From the NCBI GenBank assembly GCA_964512995.1, contig CAZELM010000023.1:11295-75294 (forward strand): a DNA stretch of 64,000 nt, in the 5' to 3' direction. Below the pieces are notes generated by a model. That model was given only the letters and a program-made list of their open reading frames with translations, did no database searches and was not told the origin of the DNA. The position numbers were made by a program, and so were the translations under genes. Of the stretch, positions 9,386 to 17,335 are shown piece by piece (position 1 is the stretch's first letter; every line of letters begins with the position of its first letter). The DNA comes from CAZELM01 sp964512995 (GTDB lineage: Bacteria; CSSED10-310).

Positions 9386-9942
9386 AATCTGTATTATCAT
9401 CTTTAATAATTTGCTTATGTATTGTTCTTATCGGGTTTGCTGGGTGTTGGTACAAACAAGATGATCAACATCATCCAACCGGCCCGGATCGAACAGGGGT
9501 TCAAGGATGGACCATTCTGATGACTATTACCCCATCAACCGTACCAGCGAATAACTCATCGACGCTGGATGCAGAAATCAAATTCTGGGATTTGGCAGAC
9601 AGGACTGGCGTTTCAGGACAGAATATCTACCTTTCGATCTATAACGCAGATGGAAGTTCACCTGCACTTGCATCAGAAGTTCACTTTGCGGATGGTGGAA
9701 CGACATTGCTCGTCACAACCGATTCATTGGGATTGGCTCAGGCGAGGATGTATGTTGGATATCTTTCCAGGACAGTGACGGAAAAGTTTTATATCCTGCG
9801 TGCGGAAGCGACCATCGATTTCGATAACAACGCTACCGATATATGGAATACCCACCTTTTCCGTCTCTATAATCCCTACTGGGCAACACCTACTCCTATC
9901 CCGACTATTACGCCTACCCCCACCCCTCCAGCGACTCCTTGA
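9382..9942 (+). CDS. Lipoprotein with Ig-like domain and Pro/Thr tail
   Basis: 186 residues. The signal ends in lipobox IGFAGC (Cys about 22). Residues about 45-165 look like a bacterial Ig-like (Big-1 type) domain: ITPSTVPANNSSTLDAEI, an invasin-like opening, followed by TTDSLGLAQARMYVG. The C-terminus is a TPTP-rich tail that resembles a cell-envelope spacer. Its ATG overlaps the previous stop (ATGA at 9382-9385), so the two lipoproteins are translationally coupled. It is the last gene before a strong terminator, so it completes the pil transcription unit. The exact role is unknown. Confidence 0.83.
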   Translation: MKSVLSSLIICLCIVLIGFAGCWYKQDDQHHPTGPDRTGVQGWTILMTITPSTVPANNSSTLDAEIKFWDLADRTGVSGQNIYLSIYNADGSSPALASEVHFADGGTTLLVTTDSLGLAQARMYVGYLSRTVTEKFYILRAEATIDFDNNATDIWNTHLFRLYNPYWATPTPIPTITPTPTPPATP

Positions 9943-9994
9943 CCTGCTCATTCACCAACCGTCTTTAAAACGATTGAGTCGAACTGACAAAATG

Positions 9995-10031
9995 AACACA
10001 GATACTGACAAGTAGTATCTGTGTTTTTTTT
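9995..10031 (+). terminator. Intrinsic terminator of the pil operon
   Basis: AACACAGATACT (9995-10006) and AGTATCTGTGTT (10014-10025) form a perfect 12-bp stem with a 7-base loop, followed by a run of T (10024-10031). It lies 50 bases after the last lipoprotein and before the facing comM gene. Confidence 0.9.
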
Positions 10032-10060
10032 GTCAAAAAAATTGATATTATCTTCGAATG

Positions 10061-11665
10061 TTAAACACTACCTACAACAGGCATACAATGAGATCGATCC
10101 AATGCACGATACTGAATCGCTTCTGCAAGATGTCGGGGTTCAATCCGCTCACACTGATCCAGATCAGCAATGGTTCGAGATACTTTCACGATTCGATCAT
10201 ATGCGCGTGCGCTTAATCCCAACCGTTTCATTGATTGTTCCATAAGGCTGATGCAATCGGATCCGAGCGCACAGAACTTCCGGATTTCCCGAGGTACCAT
10301 CTGTGAGTTGGACGTTGTGAACGAGCGTCTTCGTGCTTCCTTTTTTTTGGGTTCCTGGCGTTCGTTGAATGATTCCAATCCAAATCGACGCACTTGGATC
10401 ATCCGTGCTGATTCGATACGGCTTCGTATCTGTGTCGAAGTCTCTCCCAATCGCTTTTGAGTGAGTTCATGAAACTTGGCCGATGCTACTTCGATATGAA
10501 TATCGATTCGATCAAGCAATGGACCGGAAATTTTACCGAGATATCGATCGATCTGTGCTGCTGAGCACCGGCAAACGCGCTCCGAATGGGAGCGATATCC
10601 ACAAGGGCATGGATTCATTGCAGCAATCAGCATGAACCGTGCTGGATAAGTGAGTGTTATTTGTGCTCGGGAAATTGTTACTTGACCATCTTCGAGTGGT
10701 TGGCGCAGAACCTCCAATACATGCCGTTTAAATTCCGGTAATTCATCCAGAAACAAGACACCGTGATGTGCCAAGCTGACTTCTCCTGGCATCGGATACG
10801 TGCCGCCACCGATCAATCCTGCATCTGAAATTGAGTGATGTGGTGCTCTGAAAGGTTTTGTTGTGACCAATCCAACCGCTGGATCCAATTGTCCGCATAT
10901 TGAATGAATCTTGGATATATCAAGAGATTCTGAAAGCGTCAGAGACGGAAGGATGGTGGTGATCCTGCGCGCCAACATCGTTTTTCCGGAACCGGGAGGA
11001 CCGATCATCAAGATATTGTGTCCACCTGCGGCTGCAACTTCCAATGCCCGTTTAGCGTGTTCTTGACCCTTTACGTCGGCAAAATCAATTGGGTAATCCT
11101 CCGCAGTCAAAATCGCATCCAGAGATGTCCGCGAAGCCGGTGGTATGATGACGACTCCATTCATGAGATCAACAACTTGCCTGAGATTATGTACTCCGAA
11201 AACTTCTAAACCCTCGACAACAGCAGCTTCTCGAACATTTTCCATCGGGACAATGAGCTTCTTCCATCCTTGTTTATATGCACCCGCTGCGATCGGTAAA
11301 ACCCCACGGATCGGTCGTACTTTCCCATCCAGCGACAGTTCTCCAATGAACACTGCTTCGTCAAATGTGCTTTGTCTGATTACTCCCATTGCACATAACA
11401 ATCCAACCGCAATCGGTAAGTCAAAGGATGAACCTTCCTTTCTGAGATTCGCTGGAGCCAAATTGATTGTTATTTTCTGGAGAGGAAACGGATACCCACT
11501 CGACGTGAGAGCTGCATAAACACGATCTTTGCTCTCTCTAACAGCAGGATCTGGAAGCCCCACAGTCAGAACTCCCGGAAGTTGTGAATCATGCATGTAT
11601 ATTTCGACAGCGACAGATTGCGCATCCACACCTGAAATCGTGCAGGTTTGTATTTTTGCCAACAT
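10061..11665 (-). CDS. comM: ComM/YifB-family AAA+ ATPase (Mg-chelatase-like)
   Basis: 534 residues. The N-terminal ChlI-like domain shows GLPDPAVRESKDRVYAAL and NLAPANLRKEGSSFDLPIA, both diagnostic of YifB/ComM. An AAA+ domain follows with Walker A GPPGSGKTMLARR (about 219) and Walker B GVLFLDELPEF (about 300), then the C-terminal Mg-chelatase domain. In Gram-negative bacteria ComM is a hexameric helicase that promotes branch migration during natural transformation. An AAGGAGG site lies 7 bases before the ATG. It faces the pil operon, so pilus and DNA-uptake genes may be functionally linked, though comM is widespread and its presence alone does not prove competence. Confidence 0.93.
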   Translation of the reverse strand: MLAKIQTCTISGVDAQSVAVEIYMHDSQLPGVLTVGLPDPAVRESKDRVYAALTSSGYPFPLQKITINLAPANLRKEGSSFDLPIAVGLLCAMGVIRQSTFDEAVFIGELSLDGKVRPIRGVLPIAAGAYKQGWKKLIVPMENVREAAVVEGLEVFGVHNLRQVVDLMNGVVIIPPASRTSLDAILTAEDYPIDFADVKGQEHAKRALEVAAAGGHNILMIGPPGSGKTMLARRITTILPSLTLSESLDISKIHSICGQLDPAVGLVTTKPFRAPHHSISDAGLIGGGTYPMPGEVSLAHHGVLFLDELPEFKRHVLEVLRQPLEDGQVTISRAQITLTYPARFMLIAAMNPCPCGYRSHSERVCRCSAAQIDRYLGKISGPLLDRIDIHIEVASAKFHELTQKRLGETSTQIRSRIESARMIQVRRFGLESFNERQEPKKKEARRRSFTTSNSQMVPREIRKFCALGSDCISLMEQSMKRLGLSARAYDRIVKVSRTIADLDQCERIEPRHLAEAIQYRALDRSHCMPVVGSV

Positions 11666-12103
11666 TTCGACCTCCTTATGGTTAAATTAAGTCAGGCCAC
11701 TTAAACAGCAATAGCAGTGCCATTACGAGCATGCTGGATCTTATTATGTAAAGAGGAATTGATGGTGCCTGTCGACAATCTGGTCGGATACCGGACGCAT
11801 CTGTCCAAAACAACTGGGAACAAAACAGTGAAATCTACCCACCGCAACAACTCTGTTTTTATGTTCAGTGGTTTTGGCAAAACCAAAATCATTCCTTTGT
11901 AATTGTTGCGTTGAAGATCATCAAATTCTGCTTCATAGCCTCGTCTCCAGGATTATCTTGAATATTCATCGCAGACTTTTTACTATTAAAACACGTCATC
12001 GTGAACGCAATTCGTCAACATCATCACAATGACTATCCAGGAGGCTCATTGGGATTGTGTTTGGTTGTGGTAATGAAAAAGTTGATGATAAGGAGAGTTG
12101 ATC
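11666..12103. other. 438-base intergenic region between comM and the TPR gene
   Basis: Divergent region that must contain promoters for comM (leftward) and the aroQ-pepP-efp-accB group (rightward). Short open frames of about 60 codons exist on both strands, but their products have no protein-like features or good ribosome sites. A short stem GGTTTT/AAAACC lies near 11871-11885. I see no convincing RNA gene or riboswitch. Confidence 0.4.
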
Positions 12104-12391
12104 ATGAATAACAGGGGTGATTTAATTTCAGAAGCACGCCTCTTGGTATCGATTGGAAGAAACAAGGAAGCTCACGATAAGTATCGTGAAGTATTGGATA
12201 TTGATCCGGATGACGAGGAAGCACAGGAAGGATTCAGACGTACTTTTTCTCTTCAACTTCACGAAAAGAAAACGAATAGGATTCACCATAAAAATCGAAT
12301 CGCGATGATGGAAGTGTTTCGACGAATCCTGATCATGCTTTCCGCAATGGCCGAAGCGAGCAAAAATATAAAAAAGCGTCGTCAAGGTTGA
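12104..12391 (+). CDS. Small TPR-like protein
   Basis: 95 residues from the ATG at 12104, which has AGGAG 8 bases upstream; a TTG two codons earlier is less likely. Residues about 8-45 form one TPR-like helix pair, with LISEARLLVSIGRNKEAHDKYREVL-type spacing followed by DIDPDDEEA, the usual turn between repeats. The second half is basic and helical (KKTNRIHHKNR). No signal peptide is seen. It stands 15 bases upstream of aroQ and is probably co-transcribed. No function can be assigned beyond protein-protein contact. Confidence 0.75.
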   Translation: MNNRGDLISEARLLVSIGRNKEAHDKYREVLDIDPDDEEAQEGFRRTFSLQLHEKKTNRIHHKNRIAMMEVFRRILIMLSAMAEASKNIKKRRQG

Positions 12392-12406
12392 TGGAGGGTT
12401 CATTTT

Positions 12407-12859
12407 ATGCAAACATGCATTCTCGTGATCCATGGGCCAAATTTAAACTGTCTCGGTTTGCGTGAGCCTGACCACTATGGTGGTCTGACGTTGATTCAGA
12501 TCGATAATATTATTCGTGCTGACGCTTATCGTCGTAATATTTCACTTGATATTCGCCAAACAAATATAGAAGGAGATATCATCGCATGGATTCATTCTGC
12601 TTCTGAAACCTATAATGGAATAATTATCAATCCTGCGGGATTCAGTTACAGCAGCATTGGAATCCGTGATGCAATATCGTTATCGAAACTTCCGACAATC
12701 GAAGTTCACCTCTCCAATATCCATGCTCGGGAATCATTCCGGCGAAACTCACTAATCGCGCCTGTTTGCATCGGTCAGATCTCTGGATTTAAAGAATCAA
12801 GCTATATACTTGCCTTGCAGGCTATCATTCTTCATCTGGAAAGACCCGGAAAATGTTAA
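12407..12859 (+). CDS. aroQ: Type II 3-dehydroquinate dehydratase, with altered active-site loop
   Basis: 150 residues, standard for AroQ, which dehydrates 3-dehydroquinate in the shikimate pathway as a dodecamer. Residues line up with the M. tuberculosis enzyme without gaps: Arg19, Tyr24 (REPDHYGG), Asn75, His101 (EVHLSN) and Arg112 are present. The usual NPGAYTHTS segment reads NPAGFSYSS here, so substrate-contact His81 is Tyr, and QSNHEGE reads QTNIEGD. The fold and main catalytic residues are kept, so activity is likely but specificity or rate may differ. It heads the common aroQ-pepP-efp-accB cluster. Confidence 0.9.
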   Translation: MQTCILVIHGPNLNCLGLREPDHYGGLTLIQIDNIIRADAYRRNISLDIRQTNIEGDIIAWIHSASETYNGIIINPAGFSYSSIGIRDAISLSKLPTIEVHLSNIHARESFRRNSLIAPVCIGQISGFKESSYILALQAIILHLERPGKC

Positions 12860-12969
12860 CATGGACAGCTATCATCCTTCTGTTTTACGGAAATCGCATG
12901 ACTCCTTTCACCTTCACCTCTGCTTGGGAAAGATGTTGAAACTAACATGGGATGTTCGAGGAGTAACTT

Positions 12970-14049
12970 ATTAATTTCACTAAACGGATATACAAGACAC
13001 ATGAAATTCTTGAGCGCTATCAGCTCGATGCATTAATCATCACTCATGCTGCTGATATTCGGTATTTTTGCGGACTGGACGGCATGCGAAGTGGTTTGAT
13101 TCTGTCACGAGATGCGAGTTATCTGATCATCGACTTATCAAACATCTTAAATATTTCACCCATCCGGCATAATATCAAGATCATCCATCAATCCTCTCCT
13201 TTCTTGATCCAGGACATTCATGATTTATTAAAAAAAAGGAGGATCAGAAAGGTTGGGATAGATCCATTTCACTTCACTTATCAGGATCATTTATATCTGA
13301 AAAGTGTAAACCCAGAGATTAAAACAGTTCCAATCTCTCGGGAAATTTCAGATATTCGTTCCGTAAAGGATGCCATCGAAATTCAGATTATCAAGAAGGC
13401 CGCAGAGTTAACGGTATCTCTTTTCCATCGAGTGGAATCATGGGTCCAGATTGGGATGACCGAAAAGAAACTTCAACAGCTTCTGGTACAGGAAATAATT
13501 GCTACAGATGCAGAGTATTCAGCATTCGAACCTATTGTGCTGTATGGGCGGAACACCTCCAAACCCCACGGCCGTCCATCGAATGTAAAATTGAAAAATG
13601 GTGATATCGTAATGGTTGATTTCGGTGTGCGTAAACAAGGATACCATTCCGATTGCACTCGAACATTTTCAGCATATAAATCGAGTGCTCGACAAAAGAC
13701 TATTTACAAAGTAGTATTGGATGCATTGAATGCCGGACTTGAGAAAGTAAGACCGGGCATTCGTTGTTGTGATATCGATGCGGCCGTGAGGGCTGTCATT
13801 CGTCAGCAGGGGTTTGACTGTTATTTCAACTATCCAGCGGGACATGGAATTGGATTGGAGATCCACGAGGCACCTTTTATGGATCCTGACAATGAGAGTC
13901 CCCTGAAAACCGGAATGGTATTCACTCTGGAGCCAGGTATCCTGATCCCGGGGTGGGGTGGTATTCGGTTAGAGGAAATGGTTCTTGTGACGGCAACCGG
14001 AATGGAATTGTTGACGAAAATGAACCGGGATCATTTACAATTAATTTGA
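12970..14049 (+). CDS. pepP: Xaa-Pro aminopeptidase (M24 family), probable ATT start
   Basis: M24 metallopeptidase that removes N-terminal residues before proline. The five metal ligands are visible: Asp in MVDFGVR, Asp in HSDCTRTF, His in GHGIGLEIHEAP, Glu in LEPGI and Glu in RLEEMV. The first ATG in frame (13084) would cut off the conserved creatinase-like start QLDALIITHAADIRYFCG. The frame is open upstream to a TAA at 12964, with no ATG, GTG or TTG between. An AGGAG (12959-12963) stands 6 bases before an ATT at 12970, giving a 359-residue protein of normal length, so I place the start there. Its neighbours are aroQ upstream and efp downstream, the usual arrangement. Confidence 0.88.
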   Translation: MNFTKRIYKTHEILERYQLDALIITHAADIRYFCGLDGMRSGLILSRDASYLIIDLSNILNISPIRHNIKIIHQSSPFLIQDIHDLLKKRRIRKVGIDPFHFTYQDHLYLKSVNPEIKTVPISREISDIRSVKDAIEIQIIKKAAELTVSLFHRVESWVQIGMTEKKLQQLLVQEIIATDAEYSAFEPIVLYGRNTSKPHGRPSNVKLKNGDIVMVDFGVRKQGYHSDCTRTFSAYKSSARQKTIYKVVLDALNAGLEKVRPGIRCCDIDAAVRAVIRQQGFDCYFNYPAGHGIGLEIHEAPFMDPDNESPLKTGMVFTLEPGILIPGWGGIRLEEMVLVTATGMELLTKMNRDHLQLI

Positions 14050-14071
14050 TAGTAATGCAGGAGGATGCAGA

Positions 14072-14632
14072 ATGATTGATACCAAGGAATTTAGAAATGG
14101 TTTGAAAATTGAGTATGAAGGAGAACCTTACATCATCATTGAATGCCAACATGTTAAGCCTGGCAAGGGAGTTGCTTTTGTAAAGACAAAAATGAAAAAT
14201 TTGAAGACAGGCACAACACTGGAAATAAATTTTAGATCAGGCGATAAAGTAGAAAAACCAGACCTTGAAACACGAGCGATGCAATATCTTTATAAAGAAG
14301 CGGATCTATATTACTTCATGGACATCGAAAGTTATGATCAGAAACCACTCACAGAGTCTCAGTTGGGTGATACCAAGAAATACATCAAAGAGAATGAAAC
14401 GGTAACTGTACTTTTTTATAAAGGATTGCCTATTTCAATCGAAGTCCCGCAGAAAGTGGAGTTGCGTATCATTAAATCTGACCCAGGCATAAAGGGAGAT
14501 ACAGCACAAGGAGCAACCAAGCCAGCAGTATTGGAGACAGGAGCCATTGTCCAGGTCCCGTTGTTCGTGGAAGAAGGTGAGATTATCCGGATTGATACGC
14601 GAACGGGTGAATATCTGGAACGCGTTCGGTAG
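14072..14632 (+). CDS. efp: Translation elongation factor P
   Basis: 186 residues, three beta-barrel domains as expected. The N-terminal domain carries HVKPGKGVAFVK, whose loop Lys (about 34) is the residue modified by lysylation in many bacteria. EF-P relieves ribosomes stalled at polyproline; several neighbours here, such as the Pro-rich pilus lipoproteins, could depend on it. An AGGAGG site lies about 8 bases before the ATG. No epmA/epmB or earP modification genes are present in the window. Confidence 0.96.
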   Translation: MIDTKEFRNGLKIEYEGEPYIIIECQHVKPGKGVAFVKTKMKNLKTGTTLEINFRSGDKVEKPDLETRAMQYLYKEADLYYFMDIESYDQKPLTESQLGDTKKYIKENETVTVLFYKGLPISIEVPQKVELRIIKSDPGIKGDTAQGATKPAVLETGAIVQVPLFVEEGEIIRIDTRTGEYLERVR

Positions 14633-14651
14633 AGAAAATGGGGGGTCTGAT

Positions 14652-15113
14652 ATGGATATCAAGCAAATAGAGCAGATTGCAGTGATTTTAAAAAAGGAAG
14701 ATATTGAAGAATTTGAATGGAAAGATGGCGGTTTTTTTCTGAAAATGAAACGACGATCCGCTTGCAGCACCGTTCCCTCTTCTGCCATTGCGCATCAAAG
14801 TCAATCCAACAAAGAAGATATTATCGAGATAGAGCCAATCAAAACGGAAGATGTTCCTGAGGCAGGCAATATCATCATCACATCTCCGATCATCGGTACA
14901 TTTTATCGGGCACCCTCTCCCACATCAGATCCATTTGTTCGGCCTGGAGATAATGTGGTGAAAGGACAGGTCCTATGCATCATTGAAGCGATGAAGCTTC
15001 TAAATGAGCTTGAAGCGGAATTTCCGTGTGAGATCATTAAGATTCTGGTTAATAATGGCCAATCGGTCGAGTTTGGGGAGGCATTATTTGAAGTGCGACC
15101 GCTCGTTTCCTGA
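14652..15113 (+). CDS. accB: Biotin carboxyl carrier protein of acetyl-CoA carboxylase
   Basis: 153 residues from the ATG at 14652, which has a GGGGGG tract just upstream; a longer frame overlapping efp is not supported. The N-terminus MDIKQIEQIAVILKKEDIEE and the C-terminal biotinyl domain fit AccB, with biotinyl-lysine at Lys115 in EAMKLLNEL. An acidic and Ser-rich linker joins the halves, and the thumb segment (ITSPIIGTFYRAPSP) is present. The protein carries CO2 for malonyl-CoA synthesis. The biotin carboxylase gene accC, often next, is absent here; a glycosyltransferase follows instead. Confidence 0.95.
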   Translation: MDIKQIEQIAVILKKEDIEEFEWKDGGFFLKMKRRSACSTVPSSAIAHQSQSNKEDIIEIEPIKTEDVPEAGNIIITSPIIGTFYRAPSPTSDPFVRPGDNVVKGQVLCIIEAMKLLNELEAEFPCEIIKILVNNGQSVEFGEALFEVRPLVS

Positions 15114-15281
15114 AATGACTTCTATCAGGACGGTCCTCAGGAATTTTGACTGTCCGATTTCGATTCACAAACCGATGTGATGAAAATGAAACGTATCGGT
15201 CAGTGAAATGTTTTGATACTGAAGCAATGCCAGCATAACAGGATGCATGGAAATCGCTGGAGATTTACAGCGGAAGAAATT

Positions 15282-15998
15282 ATGGAAAAGTTGGTCTTTA
15301 CTCCGACATGGAATGAAGCGGAAAACATAGAACCATTGATCCGAGAAATCATGAGTGTCATGGAGGATGTTCATCTGCTTGTCGTCGATGATTTTTCACC
15401 GGATGGTACTGGGGATATTGTCGACCGATTATGTTCGGAACACTCACGCCTTCATGTCCTCCATCGATCCGGACCACGCGGAAGGGGATGGGCGGGAATC
15501 GCCGGTTATATTTGGGCGCTTGATCACAACGCACAACGAATTGTGGAGATGGACGCGGATTTTTCTCACCAACCCAAGTTTCTCCCGGCTCTTTTTAACA
15601 GCTTGGATAACGCCGACATGGTCGTCGGTTCACGGTACATTACAGGCGGTAGAGATCTGCGTCCTGGTATCCATCGTCATATCATCAGTCGATTGGCGAA
15701 TTTTTATCAACAAAAAATGTTCCACGCTCCCATCAAAGACTGTACATCAGGTTTTCGTGCTTATCGAGCTGAGGTGCTGGAGCGAATTGGTGTTCGAAAA
15801 TTGAACACGTGGGGTCCTGCGATCCTGTCTGATGTGTTATATCGCGTCATTCAACATCGGTTTCGGATCATGGAGATCCCGATTGATTTCCCAGACCGCT
15901 CAAAAGGAGAATCGACTCTGACTCCCAGAATATTATGGGAAGGTATAAAGAATGTGGCATCTCTCCGATTCAGGGGCACTGATGACCCAACTCCCTGA
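15282..15998 (+). CDS. Polyprenol-phosphate mannose synthase-like glycosyltransferase (GT2, DPM1 type)
   Basis: 238 residues from the ATG at 15282, where the family N-terminus KLVFTPTWNEAENIEPLIRE begins; the upstream in-frame extension has no family match. GT2/DPM1 motifs are VVDDFSPDGTGDIVDRL, EMDADFSHQP (the DxD nucleotide-sugar site) and a late SGFRAYRAEVLERIG. There is no C-terminal membrane segment, so it is the short, membrane-associated form. It should transfer a hexose, probably mannose, from GDP to polyprenyl phosphate on the cytoplasmic face. The product would be the donor for GT-C enzymes such as the convergent neighbour. The ribosome site is weak. Confidence 0.85.
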   Translation: MEKLVFTPTWNEAENIEPLIREIMSVMEDVHLLVVDDFSPDGTGDIVDRLCSEHSRLHVLHRSGPRGRGWAGIAGYIWALDHNAQRIVEMDADFSHQPKFLPALFNSLDNADMVVGSRYITGGRDLRPGIHRHIISRLANFYQQKMFHAPIKDCTSGFRAYRAEVLERIGVRKLNTWGPAILSDVLYRVIQHRFRIMEIPIDFPDRSKGESTLTPRILWEGIKNVASLRFRGTDDPTP

Positions 15999-16004
15999 AG
16001 ATCT

Positions 16005-17291
16005 TTATTCCATTTCAGATCTGGTAAAAAGCAGGTGATATGCTAATAAACCAAATGTCACAATGACGGGGATTATTTTTGTGCTGTGATGAAAGAGCAA
16101 CTCGATGATGGTCCACTGTGACTGGGGCATACTCAAAGTAGGTATATTCAGAAAATAATATGGAGTAGGCAGGGCACAGAACACCCACGGAATCGTCCAT
16201 CGTAATGATTTATCCTTGAACAACAAACTGGAAAAGACCGGCATGAGGAGCACATAATGATGTTCCCAGACATACTGATATGTCAGAAAGTAGGAACAGC
16301 TCCACATGCACAGGGCTTTTTCGAAACAGAAGTGTTTTGAAAAGAACGTGGCGCTTGCCGCAATCATCAACACCACTACTGTCCAGATTTTTAATAAATA
16401 AGGCAGAATACTGGAATCAAAGGAACAGGTGTGCCAAACCGATGCGACCAAAGACCATACTCCAAAGCTGTTGGGACCTGTAGCAATGAATTTGCTGCCA
16501 AAATATGAGAGAAACTCTTTGAGTGTATCCGGAAATCTTATGAAATATGGTGCAGAGACAAGGATGATGCTGGATACAAGGATAATAATGGTTCCATATC
16601 GCCGTAGCCGAATCCATACCGGCAGAAATAACAGTGTATTGATTTTCCATAATACAGACAGGATATACGAGGTGTCTCGGAGCTTTTGATTGGCATTCCG
16701 AAGAATCATCACATGGAGCAATGTCACCGTTACCATGGATTGCTGCCCGATATGCAGTTCAATAAAATATGGAGAGTATGCCAACCACATAAAGGCTGCT
16801 ATTATTTTCAGATGTAAAGGGTTATCCGTTCGACAGAGGAGCAGCAAATTGAATCCGAATAATAACTCAACACATCCGATCCAGATCCAATAAGATGTCC
16901 ATGGGCTTAGAATGGTAAGCAAGTAGCCAAAAGTATACGCATAAACCGGCAGATATCTGAATCCTGAAAAATATGGAACAACAAGAGTTTCATTCCCCAA
17001 TGTTGATTCACGAACACCATAATATATGGGCTGTCCAATCGAAAAATAATAACCAGCTTGATAGATCGAAAAAAAGTCCAATCCCCTGGGAACTCGATCA
17101 GAATCATGGAAGAAAGGATCCCAGAAACCGCGAAGCGTTGTATCTTCTTGAGGATGACTCAGCGTTCCTGTCATATTGTGGCCCGGTAACCACTCAAACG
17201 GTTCCGCCACGAGAGATACAAGCATGCTTCCATGAATCGCAACACCCAGTAAGACAATAAAAAATCCGAGTAATCGAAGATTACGCAACAT
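16005..17291 (-). CDS. Multi-pass membrane glycosyltransferase, GT87/DUF2029-like
   Basis: 428 residues, mostly hydrophobic, with about ten membrane segments. RGLDFFSIYQAGYYFSIGQP (about 69-88) followed by FRYLPVYAYTFGYLL is the typical GT87 opening, where the Asp next to the first loop is the likely catalytic base. Family members use polyprenyl-phosphate-linked mannose or arabinose on the periplasmic side. It ends 6 bases from the DPM1-like gene on the other strand, a pairing that would supply donor and acceptor steps. The sugar and acceptor are not known. Confidence 0.75.
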   Translation of the reverse strand: MLRNLRLLGFFIVLLGVAIHGSMLVSLVAEPFEWLPGHNMTGTLSHPQEDTTLRGFWDPFFHDSDRVPRGLDFFSIYQAGYYFSIGQPIYYGVRESTLGNETLVVPYFSGFRYLPVYAYTFGYLLTILSPWTSYWIWIGCVELLFGFNLLLLCRTDNPLHLKIIAAFMWLAYSPYFIELHIGQQSMVTVTLLHVMILRNANQKLRDTSYILSVLWKINTLLFLPVWIRLRRYGTIIILVSSIILVSAPYFIRFPDTLKEFLSYFGSKFIATGPNSFGVWSLVASVWHTCSFDSSILPYLLKIWTVVVLMIAASATFFSKHFCFEKALCMWSCSYFLTYQYVWEHHYVLLMPVFSSLLFKDKSLRWTIPWVFCALPTPYYFLNIPTLSMPQSQWTIIELLFHHSTKIIPVIVTFGLLAYHLLFTRSEME

Positions 17292-17335
17292 ATTTTATAT
17301 AGATAGATGATGTGCTGATGAGCCACTCGATAGGA

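Noticed and set aside
11701..11902. Short frames of about 60 codons on both strands in the comM upstream gap
   Set aside because: They mirror each other across the same bases, have poor start signals and no recognisable domain.
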